A stretch of 11,502 nt of DNA from Bifidobacterium breve (lineage in GTDB: Bacteria; Actinomycetota; Actinomycetes; S36-B12), in the NCBI GenBank assembly GCA_943328365.2, contig CALPZT020000019.1, positions 1 through 11,502 of the forward strand, in the 5' to 3' direction. Made by a program: the position numbers and the translations under genes. The first letter of the stretch is position 1; each line of letters starts with the position of its first letter. Shown here piece after piece: positions 6,287 through 11,502 of this stretch. The notes beneath the pieces were generated by a model that searched no databases, had not been told where the DNA came from, and saw only the letters and a list, made by a program, of their open reading frames with translations.

Positions 6287-6652
6287 TGGAGGTGCCGGGA
6301 ATCGAACCCGGGTCCGTCCAGGATCCTTCCGTTCTTCTACGTGTGTAGCCGCGCTATCGCTTCTCGGCCCCGGTGCTTCGTGCGGCACTGCACCGGGCGG
6401 CCCAGTCACTGTTTGGCTTTCCGCCCGCTCCCGTGACCGGAGCGATTGGTGAGTCCCCTAGCGACGTCAGACCCCAATTCGGGGACGCATTGGGCTGACG
6501 GCTGATCTATGTACTACGCCGCGAGGGCGTAGGACTCAGCAGACTGCGTATTTTTGGCAGTTATTTTTTGTCAAGGATTCTTAACGAGATCACCTTGATT
6601 CTCGACACGCTTCACCGGTCAAACCATCTGTCCGTCGAAACCGTTCACCCCC
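6287..6652 (-). ncRNA. ssrA: tmRNA (transfer-messenger RNA)
   Basis: Rescues ribosomes stalled on broken mRNA, together with SmpB. The 366-nt RNA begins GGGGGUGAACGGUUUCGAC, matching the conserved tmRNA 5' end. It ends with a T-arm CCGGG-UUCGAUU-CCCGG and acceptor strand CACCUCC, which pairs with the 5' GGGGGUG (one G-U pair). The discriminator base is A at 6287 and CCA is not encoded (CAU follows in the DNA). The tag reading frame runs from 6558 to 6514: resume codon GCC, then codons giving AKNTQSAESYALAA and a TAG stop. The YALAA end is typical for actinobacterial degradation tags. smpB is encoded on the same strand about 3.2 kb upstream. Confidence 0.97.
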
Positions 6653-6683
6653 TGTTGAGTTTTCAAGCATCGCTGCTCATGCG

Positions 6684-6711
6684 ATGGTACGCCCCATCCG
6701 CGGCCGGACAA
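6684..6711 (-). promoter_or_regulatory. Probable ssrA promoter
   Basis: On the minus strand TTGTCC (6711-6706) and TACCAT (6689-6684) are 16 bp apart. Transcription would start near 6677 and yield a precursor with about 25 extra 5' nucleotides, which RNase P would remove from the tRNA-like end. The independent promoter explains how ssrA can be separated from smpB. Confidence 0.5.
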
Positions 6712-6796
6712 AACGCCGAATGCGACCCAAGAGCCCGGCACGACATCGGTCGTCCCCCGCGCCGTTCCAAAGGGCGCGACGGCGCTCGTGCGCGAT

Positions 6797-6829
6797 TTGA
6801 CCGAATTTTCGGGCAGCATCCCCTAGATT
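6797..6829 (+). promoter_or_regulatory. Weak promoter candidate for the small membrane protein
   Basis: TAGATT (6824-6829) is a plausible -10 and TTGACC (6797-6802) a good -35, but the 21-bp gap is too long for a standard promoter. TATCCT at 6838-6843 is an alternative -10 without a -35. A promoter must lie in this 229-bp divergent gap, but its exact place is unclear. Confidence 0.25.
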
Positions 6830-6881
6830 CAGGGCGTTATCCTGCAGCATTGGGCCGCGGGATCGTCCCCCCGGAGGAATC

Positions 6882-7238
6882 ATGGCAGGCATCGGTGCAC
6901 GCCCGTTCGGCGTCACGCTCGTAGGCGTCATCATCATCATCGAGGGCATCCTCGCCCTCATCGCAGCGGTCGTCTCGCTGTTCGGCATCGGTGACGGCTT
7001 CACGTCAGCCATCCTCGCCGCCCTCGTGTCCGGAGTCCTCGGCCTCATCTACATCGCGGTCGCCAAGGGCATCTTCGACGGCAACAACGGCTCGCGCCTG
7101 ATCGTGGCGATCGTCAGCATCATCAACATCGTCGTTGGCGTCTTCAACTTCTTCAACGGCGGTCTCATCCAGATCCTCGTCGCCATCATCGTCCTCATCC
7201 TGCTGTACTCGGCGAAGGCCAAGGCCTTCTTCGGCTAG
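6882..7238 (+). CDS. Small four-helix membrane protein of unknown function
   Basis: 118-residue integral membrane protein with four hydrophobic segments at about 9-35, 41-62, 71-90 and 94-112 and short glycine-rich turns (GIGDG, DGNNGS, FNGG). The C-terminus ends with a lysine-containing SAKAKAFFG. It resembles the many small actinobacterial membrane proteins grouped in DUF families; I do not assign one. GGAGGA (6873-6878) four bases before the ATG is the clearest Shine-Dalgarno among the full-length genes of the window. The gene is monocistronic, diverges from ssrA and is followed by a terminator. The sequence gives no clue to substrate or role. Confidence 0.8.
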   Translation: MAGIGARPFGVTLVGVIIIIEGILALIAAVVSLFGIGDGFTSAILAALVSGVLGLIYIAVAKGIFDGNNGSRLIVAIVSIINIVVGVFNFFNGGLIQILVAIIVLILLYSAKAKAFFG

Positions 7239-7281
7239 GACCCTCAACCTGGGCTCGCCCTTCGGCGATGAACAGGGCTCT

Positions 7282-7343
7282 CGAGCGGCCGTGCGAGGAG
7301 TCGGTGAACGTCATCCGGCTCATTGCGCGGCCGCTCGGCTTTT
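7282..7343 (+). terminator. Terminator of the small membrane protein gene
   Basis: A long stem pairs 7282-7296 with 7323-7337 (ten perfect GC-rich pairs at the base, then pairs with two wobbles) around a 26-base loop, and is followed by GCTTTT. It sits between the membrane gene and the convergent vapC-like gene. Confidence 0.6.
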
Positions 7344-7373
7344 CGACACTGTCCCTCCATTCGCAGGCTGCAG

Positions 7374-7778
7374 TCAGGCGAGTTGAACCCCGGCAGCGCC
7401 CGCAGCGCGGATGAGCCCGGAATCAAGCGTCGCCAACGGCTCCCCCGATGACATCGCGGCATGCAGGTAGAGGGCGTCGTAGGACGTGAGCCGAAACTGG
7501 GCAGACAGGGAGAGAAGCTCGCCAGGCGACGGATCATCGATGACACCGGCCGGAAGGAGCACCAGTTGGTGGAGTACTTCGGCCGCCTCCGCTTGGCTGA
7601 TGGTCCCCAAGACCTGCTGCCGTGAGATGAAATTGGCGATCTCAGCGCGCCATATCGTCGGAACGAGCGCCACCCGATCGTCAAACAGCACCCGCTTCTC
7701 AAGCGCATTCGTCTCGCGTGGGGTACTCGGAAAGAACCAGGCGATGGCCAGTGATGCGTCGAGGATGAACGCTTTCAC
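7374..7778 (-). CDS. vapC: VapC-like PIN-domain ribonuclease toxin
   Basis: Type II toxin of the VapC family, a magnesium-dependent RNase that usually cuts tRNA or rRNA; 134 residues, normal family length. The acidic active-site residues fall where expected: Asp7 in FILDASLAIAWF, Glu46 in IWRAEIANF, Asp101 in TSYDALYLHAA and Asp119 in LATLDSGL. The full set suggests an intact enzyme. The GTG start overlaps the stop of the antitoxin gene as GTGA, so toxin translation is coupled to that of the antitoxin. The RNA target cannot be read from the sequence. Confidence 0.92.
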   Translation of the reverse strand: MKAFILDASLAIAWFFPSTPRETNALEKRVLFDDRVALVPTIWRAEIANFISRQQVLGTISQAEAAEVLHQLVLLPAGVIDDPSPGELLSLSAQFRLTSYDALYLHAAMSSGEPLATLDSGLIRAAGAAGVQLA

Positions 7779-8041
7779 ATCCGGCCTTCGGTTATCTCGT
7801 GCTTGATCTGCTCCTGGCTGAAGGCAAGACCGTCGCCGCCCATGCGTGAACGGCGCTCATCGGCTCGCGCCCAGAAATCGGCCCAATCGCGGGTCACCGG
7901 GCTCTCCCCCACCGGAACGAGCCGGGCGACGGGCCTTCCGTGCTTGGTGATGGTGATCGACTGCCCGGCCTCGACCCGAGCAAGAAGCTCCGCAAGGTGC
8001 GTCTTGGCGGCGAACGCGCCGACTGTGGTTGCAGTTGCCAT
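7775..8041 (-). CDS. Phd/YefM-family antitoxin of the VapC-like toxin
   Basis: Antitoxin and probable autorepressor, 88 residues. Residues about 5-46 match the Phd/YefM DNA-binding fold (VGAFAAKTHLAELLARVEAG, then SITITKHGRPVARLVPV). The remainder, rich in charged residues (DWADFWARADERRSR ... EQIKHEITEGRM), is the likely toxin-binding tail. The ATG at 8041 was chosen over an in-frame upstream ATG at 8074. Family proteins begin close to this point, and TACAGT ends six bases before it, which fits a leaderless mRNA; no Shine-Dalgarno is present. A Phd/YefM antitoxin paired with a PIN toxin is a known VapBC arrangement. Confidence 0.9.
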   Translation of the reverse strand: MATATTVGAFAAKTHLAELLARVEAGQSITITKHGRPVARLVPVGESPVTRDWADFWARADERRSRMGGDGLAFSQEQIKHEITEGRM

Positions 8042-8047
8042 GCGCCC

Positions 8048-8081
8048 ACTGTAGTCAAGCCAACCAGATAACAACCAGTTG
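8048..8081 (-). promoter_or_regulatory. Promoter and candidate operator of the PIN toxin-antitoxin pair
   Basis: TACAGT (8053-8048 on the minus strand) is placed six bases before the antitoxin ATG. Upstream lies an 11-bp-period direct repeat of CAACCAG (plus strand 8061-8067 and 8072-8078); the second copy extends into a CAAC-CA-GTTG inverted repeat (8072-8081). Repeats one helical turn apart over a promoter fit cooperative antitoxin binding and autoregulation. Confidence 0.45.
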
Positions 8082-8121
8082 ATTTGCCGATCTCGGTAGC
8101 CGGCGCTCGTTTCATCAGCCT

Positions 8122-8667
8122 TTACGGCTCGTCGCGCAGCCCCCGGGCACGGAGGTAGTCGCCGACGAGGAGGGCGACGTCATCGCGAAGCACTCCCGCC
8201 CCCCAGACTTCGTCCACGATCTCCCAGACCTGTTCAAGCCGGACGAGCCCGAGCACCTGACACAGGATCCAGATGTCCTGCAGATCGCGGTCATAGCGCC
8301 CGGCACGCACCTTCATCGCGAGGAGCCTTCGCGGCGATGCGACATTCACGCTCAGGCCCGGCCAGGAGAGCGCCTCGATCCGATCGGCGTCGAACGACCG
8401 CGGCAGCAGCGGCAGCACCCGGGCGCTGAGCCAGTCGGCCGGCAGGTCGCGATGCGTGCCGGCCATCTCCCGGGCTTCGGCATCGATGGCCGCCATCGGT
8501 TCGCCCACAGCGTCGATATCCCGGGTGACACGCAGCCGGTCGTACGCCAACGCCATCGCCGTGCCACCGACAACGTAGAGATCGGCTTCGAGCCCGCGGG
8601 CATCGAGTCGACCGGCAAGCTCGCCGAGCAAGGCGATAATGCGCTCGCGATCAAGGAGCACACTCAT
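8122..8667 (-). CDS. DUF6036-like nucleotidyltransferase, probable toxin partner
   Basis: Nucleotidyltransferase-fold protein of 181 residues. The signature LYVVGGTAMALAYDRLRVTRDIDAV (about 30-54) holds the GG pair (34-35) and the metal-binding DxD aspartates Asp50 and Asp52. Downstream are VASPRRLLAMKVRAGR, with a conserved lysine near 119, and RDLQDI near 128-132. This is the layout of DUF6036 and AbiEii-like proteins, some relatives of which are toxins that modify tRNA. The ATG at 8667 overlaps the stop of the XRE gene as ATGA, so an upstream in-frame ATG at 8727 is rejected. Toxin function is inferred from the gene pairing. The substrate and whether the enzyme is active are unknown. Confidence 0.82.
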   Translation of the reverse strand: MSVLLDRERIIALLGELAGRLDARGLEADLYVVGGTAMALAYDRLRVTRDIDAVGEPMAAIDAEAREMAGTHRDLPADWLSARVLPLLPRSFDADRIEALSWPGLSVNVASPRRLLAMKVRAGRYDRDLQDIWILCQVLGLVRLEQVWEIVDEVWGAGVLRDDVALLVGDYLRARGLRDEP

Positions 8668-9260
8668 GTCGAGACCAGCATCTGGCGGCCCATCATCACA
8701 CCGCGCGCTCGAAAGGCCGACGGACAATCCCTGAGCGTGAGCGCCCGGAGGGATTCCACTTCACTTGCAGCACCCACCCACCACGTCTGATCCAGGTATC
8801 GATCCGGCTGCCGCGTCCATGCAGGGGTCCGCTCGAGGCCATCTCGACGGCAGAGATCGACGGCCAATGCGGCGAGGAGCGCATCCCACCGAGCCGACCC
8901 AGTAGCGCCGGGTCGTGCGAGGAAGAACCGGCGGTCTTCGTCTGCGGTGAGTCGAGCGAAATCGTCAGCGGCCTGAATGACGAGGCGGAGCATGTCGGTC
9001 TCGCTGACCTTCGACAGGATATCTGCACGGAGTGCAGCGGCCGTGCTCGCCAACGTCGCCGGCCATCCTTCGGCGTATGACGATTCGGCACGGAGGTCAA
9101 TGAAGGACTCGATGCGGTCACGGATGCCTTCGCCGACCTGCAATCGACCCCGCTCGTAGGCGCTCACATTGGCCTGCCTGGTGCCGAGGAATCCGGCTGC
9201 CTCTGCCTGGGTCAGCCCGAGTCGATCACGCGCCAACACAAGGCCCGCGGCAATCGGCAT
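8664..9260 (-). CDS. XRE-family regulator, probable antitoxin of the nucleotidyltransferase
   Basis: 198-residue protein with an N-terminal XRE helix-turn-helix (about 7-56: LARDRLGLTQAEAAGFLG, TRQANVSAYERGR). The long C-terminal part includes ADEDRRFFLARPGATGSARW, DALLAALAVDLCRRDGL and RYLDQTWWV. This C-terminal pattern recurs, in my recollection, in actinobacterial proteins encoded just before DUF6036 genes. Stop and start codons overlap with the nucleotidyltransferase (ATGA), supporting a two-gene unit with regulator first, the typical antitoxin-toxin order. The ATG at 9260 was chosen over 9284 because TATATT ends six bases before it and no Shine-Dalgarno exists. It probably represses its own promoter. 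Antitoxin function is inference. Confidence 0.8.
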   Translation of the reverse strand: MPIAAGLVLARDRLGLTQAEAAGFLGTRQANVSAYERGRLQVGEGIRDRIESFIDLRAESSYAEGWPATLASTAAALRADILSKVSETDMLRLVIQAADDFARLTADEDRRFFLARPGATGSARWDALLAALAVDLCRRDGLERTPAWTRQPDRYLDQTWWVGAASEVESLRALTLRDCPSAFRARGVMMGRQMLVST

Positions 9261-9321
9261 GCACCGAATATATAACGCAATCAACGTGCTATATACCGTC
9301 TTGCCGACCTATGCTCCAGGC
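9261..9321. promoter_or_regulatory. Compact divergent control region with inverted repeat
   Basis: This 61-bp gap carries both start signals. On the minus strand TATATT (9272-9267) lies six bases before the XRE ATG; on the plus strand TATGCT (9310-9315) lies six bases before the hydrolase ATG. An imperfect inverted repeat, TATATAACG (9269-9277) against CGTGCTATATA (9285-9295), spans the minus -10 and the zone where both -35 elements must fall. A protein bound here, most likely the XRE product, would affect both directions. Confidence 0.5.
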
Positions 9322-9894
9322 ATGTCACCTGCGCGAGCGCGCCACGCCCTTATCGTCGTCGATGCCCAGCAGGGTTTCGATGACCCCGTCTGGGGGAACC
9401 GGAACAATCCGCTTGCCGAGCAGAACATCCGCGCGCTCCTCACCGCCTGGCGTGCAGTCGATCAGCCGGTCGTCCTCGTCCGCCACGACTCGGTCACCCC
9501 CGCATCCCCCCTGCGTCCGGGCCAACCGGGCAACGCACTCCTCCCGGGGATCGACGGGGCGCACGACCTCTTCGTGACGAAGACGGTCAACTCGGCGTTC
9601 TACGGCACCCCGGACCTCGACGGATGGCTTCGGGCAGAGGGCATCAACGAGATCACGATCTGCGGCATCACGACGAACCACTGCTGCGAGACCACCGCCC
9701 GCATGGCCGGCAATCTCGGCTACGAGGTGGCCTTCGCCATCGACGCGACCTTCACGTTCGACCGCCTCGATCCCGATGGCCTCGTGGTGTCAGCAGAAGA
9801 CCTGTCGCGGATCACGGCAACGAACCTGCACGGGGAGTTTGCGACCGTCGTGACGACGGCGGAGACTGAGCGCCGGCTACTCGCGGCCCTTTGA
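9322..9894 (+). CDS. Isochorismatase-like cysteine hydrolase
   Basis: 190-residue member of the isochorismatase/nicotinamidase superfamily. The catalytic triad is visible: Asp14 in LIVVDAQQGF, Lys87 in FVTKTVNSAF and Cys121 in GITTNHCCETTARMA; GIT-T forms the usual cis-peptide region. A second cysteine, Cys122, directly follows the nucleophile. The substrate may be nicotinamide, an isochorismate-like ester, or a carbamoyl or amide compound; it cannot be assigned here. The in-frame ORF extends upstream to 9169 across the XRE gene, but ATG 9322 fits the family N-terminus and the TATGCT box. The 3' end overlaps the convergent smpB by 18 bp. Confidence 0.88.
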   Translation: MSPARARHALIVVDAQQGFDDPVWGNRNNPLAEQNIRALLTAWRAVDQPVVLVRHDSVTPASPLRPGQPGNALLPGIDGAHDLFVTKTVNSAFYGTPDLDGWLRAEGINEITICGITTNHCCETTARMAGNLGYEVAFAIDATFTFDRLDPDGLVVSAEDLSRITATNLHGEFATVVTTAETERRLLAAL

Positions 9895-10353
9895 TCGTCG
9901 GCCGGTTGCCCGATCGGTCTCGCGCTTGGACTCCCGCTCGGCGATTGCCTGCCGCTTGTCGTAGCTCTTGCGGCCCCGGGCCAGCGCGATCTCGACCTTC
10001 GCGTAGCCATCCTTGAAGTAGAGCGAGAGCGGGACGAGGGTGAGGCCGGTCTCCTTTGTCTTGCCCGCGATACGGCGGACCTCCTCCCTGCGGAGGAGCA
10101 GCTTGCGCGCGCGCCGCGGCTCGTGATTCGTCCAGGTGCCCATCGAATACTCGGGGATGTGGACCCCGCGCAGCCAGACCTCGCCATCGTCAATGGTCGC
10201 GTACCCATCGACGAGGCTCGCGCGCCCGGCCCTCAGCGATTTCACCTCGGTGCCCATGAGGACGATGCCGGCCTCGAATACGTCCTCGATCGAGTAGTCA
10301 TGCCGGGCCTTCTTGTTCTGGGCGATCATCGTGCGCCCTTGCTCACGCGCCAT
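9877..10353 (-). CDS. smpB: SmpB, tmRNA-binding protein
   Basis: SsrA-binding protein required for tmRNA delivery to stalled ribosomes; 158 residues, normal length. Diagnostic segments are IAQNKKARHDYSIEDVFEAG (about 10-29), GTEVKSLRAGRASLVDGYA (34-52), LRGVHIPEYSMG (61-72) and LTLVPLSLYFKDGYAKVEIA (104-123). The basic tail (GRKSYDKRQ to the C-terminus) is the part that mimics an anticodon stem in the decoding site. The ATG at 10353 lies inside the end of the upstream DUF4436-like gene (11-nt overlap) with GGAG seven bases before it. ATG at codon 9 is the alternative. It belongs to the ftsX transcription unit. Confidence 0.97.
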   Translation of the reverse strand: MAREQGRTMIAQNKKARHDYSIEDVFEAGIVLMGTEVKSLRAGRASLVDGYATIDDGEVWLRGVHIPEYSMGTWTNHEPRRARKLLLRREEVRRIAGKTKETGLTLVPLSLYFKDGYAKVEIALARGRKSYDKRQAIAERESKRETDRATGRRSKGRE

Positions 10354-11332
10354 GGTGCAACTCCGCATTCGGCTCGTTCGGGTGGGCCTCGTCGACGTGC
10401 GCGCTCGCAGCATTGAGGGCATCGCGGGTCTGGTTCATCCACGCGATGACGTTCAGCGTCGCCGCGATAACCGCCATCACGATGACCCAGAGGTAGACGA
10501 AGATATCGATCGACGCGCCGACAGGCGGGCCGTACGGGAAGTAGTTTCTCAGCAGTGGCAGGGCAAAGAGCAACGCTGCAGTCCAGGACATGAGGCCGAC
10601 TTCGGCCTTGCGCCGATTCGTGAACGCGAGGATTCCGACGACGAGGGCGAAGGACGACAGGATGACCGCGAGCGACAGGAGCACGAGGGCGAACGCCTGC
10701 GTGGAGAAGGCCCGATTGAACGTGAGATCGAGGCCCTGAACCTCGCTGAGGCCAGCCCCGAGGGCGCTGCTCGTGTCCCAGCCGCTCACTCCCCCCGATG
10801 ATTGCACGCCGATGACAAGGGGCCCGGTCGATTGGAATGACCCATCGGATGCCTTCGTGTAGGTGTCGGCCGAGAAGGCGAGCAGACCGGTGTGGACGTC
10901 GAACGGATAGTTCGACTGCTCGCCGTCGATGCCGATGATGGTCTCGAGCCGGCCCAGCGGATCGCCCGCGATGAACTTCGCCTCCTGCGTTCCCACCGAG
11001 CTGTCGATCATGACCCTGACGTTCTGCTCGAGGCGACCCGCCTCGTCAACGAGACCATCGCCCTGCCACGCCATCTTGAGGTCGACGGTCGCCTGGCCAG
11101 TCTGCGGGTTCACCCCGATGGGCTCGACGGTGATGATGAGCCCCGGCTGATCGGTCGGTCCGAGACCACCGGTCACATTGTTCGTGCCCTCGGAGTTGTA
11201 GAAGCTCACGACGAGGACATAGAGCACCGCCACCAGGGCGAGGATCGCGACGAGCACCCGGCGCCCACGGCGCGAGAGGGGGCGCGGCCGAGGCGTGGCG
11301 ACTGTTCGACGCCGGCCGATGGACACGGCCAC
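10343..11332 (-). CDS. DUF4436-like membrane protein
   Basis: 329-residue membrane protein. One helix near the N-terminus (about 25-45) is followed by an extracytoplasmic domain of some 165 residues, then three helices at about 213-237, 245-266 and 275-300 and a hydrophilic histidine-containing tail. The layout and the C-terminal helices match DUF4436 proteins, which have no known function. GTG at 11332, two bases past the ftsX stop, is the preferred start; GTG at 11326 is also possible. The longer frame from 11437 overlaps ftsX and is rejected. Sitting between ftsX and smpB suggests cotranscription, but not a role in division or rescue. Confidence 0.78.
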   Translation of the reverse strand: MAVSIGRRRTVATPRPRPLSRRGRRVLVAILALVAVLYVLVVSFYNSEGTNNVTGGLGPTDQPGLIITVEPIGVNPQTGQATVDLKMAWQGDGLVDEAGRLEQNVRVMIDSSVGTQEAKFIAGDPLGRLETIIGIDGEQSNYPFDVHTGLLAFSADTYTKASDGSFQSTGPLVIGVQSSGGVSGWDTSSALGAGLSEVQGLDLTFNRAFSTQAFALVLLSLAVILSSFALVVGILAFTNRRKAEVGLMSWTAALLFALPLLRNYFPYGPPVGASIDIFVYLWVIVMAVIAATLNVIAWMNQTRDALNAASAHVDEAHPNEPNAELHHGA

Positions 11333-11334
11333 CG

Positions 11335-11502
11335 CTAGACGCGCAGGTACTTGCGGAGGGTGAAGAACGCGGAGAGCCCGGCAAGCAGGATACCCACGAC
11401 GAACATCAGCGGGGCGATTGCGAACACGGCATCCCACCCGACGAACGAGGTGAACTGGAACGACGGCGCAAGGATCTGGTCGATCACGACGGCCTTCGTG
11501 AC
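11335..11502 (-). CDS. ftsX: FtsX C-terminus (N-terminal part outside window)
   Basis: The last 55 codons of an open frame entering from the right edge read VTKAVVIDQI ... FTSFVGWDAVFAIAPLMFVV, then a final helix and the basic end LRKYLRV. This is the usual end of actinobacterial FtsX, the membrane subunit of the FtsEX complex that controls peptidoglycan hydrolases at division. The downstream order towards smpB agrees with the conserved ftsE–ftsX–smpB cluster. The identification rests on a short segment plus context. Confidence 0.8.
   Translation of the reverse strand, partial: VTKAVVIDQILAPSFQFTSFVGWDAVFAIAPLMFVVGILLAGLSAFFTLRKYLRV

Noticed and set aside
6287..6325. tRNA gene suggested by the T-arm sequence GTTCGATTCCCGG
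   Set aside because: The sequence belongs to the tRNA-like 3' end of tmRNA; its acceptor partner is 350 bases away at the tmRNA 5' end and no anticodon arm is present.
9169..9321. N-terminal extension of the isochorismatase-like protein
   Set aside because: The extra 51 codons run antisense through the start of the XRE gene, are not part of the family fold, and the ATG at 9322 has a well-placed -10 box.
1..11502. CRISPR array, insertion sequence or transposase
   Set aside because: No regularly spaced repeats, no terminal inverted repeats with a transposase and no cas-like genes were seen on either strand.

Overview
The window looks like a chromosomal segment of a high-GC Actinomycetota bacterium. 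The reasons are the codon use, the ftsX–smpB–ssrA neighbourhood, a tmRNA tag ending in YALAA, an HTH–TOBE molybdate regulator heading a mod operon, an actinobacterial-type VKOR, and apparent leaderless promoters (a TAnnnT -10 box 6-7 nt before the start codon). A Micrococcales-like host is possible, but genus cannot be read from the sequence.

Layout. (1) Positions 1-2518, minus strand: a molybdate uptake operon read as HTH–TOBE regulator, modA, modB, modC. All junctions overlap by 1-4 nt, modC runs off the left edge, and a strong promoter precedes the regulator. (2) 2586-4715, minus: a membrane-anchored alpha/beta hydrolase, a small CxxC protein of unknown function, and a VKOR-type disulfide-forming membrane enzyme with an unusual leader containing two short ORFs and two hairpins. 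(3) 4989-6116, plus: an AlkZ-like winged-helix protein (HTH_42 family) with a QxQ motif. (4) 6244-6711, minus: the tmRNA gene ssrA with promoter and terminator; the tag reads AKNTQSAESYALAA. (5) 6882-7238, plus: a small four-helix membrane protein followed by a terminator. (6) 7374-9260, minus: two stacked toxin-antitoxin-like modules, a Phd/YefM–VapC (PIN) pair and an XRE-family protein with a DUF6036-like nucleotidyltransferase. (7) 9322-9894, plus: an isochorismatase-like cysteine hydrolase divergent from the XRE gene across only 61 bp. (8) 9877-11502, minus: smpB, a DUF4436-like membrane protein and the C-terminus of ftsX.

How it fits together. SmpB and tmRNA form the ribosome rescue system. 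Their genes are on the same strand but separated by about 3.2 kb that carries the two toxin-antitoxin-like modules, the hydrolase and the membrane protein; this is the most accessory-looking part. The strongest window-wide regulatory observation is that six transcription units appear to be leaderless. The most interesting candidates for new biology are the XRE/nucleotidyltransferase pair with its shared divergent control region, and the VKOR leader.
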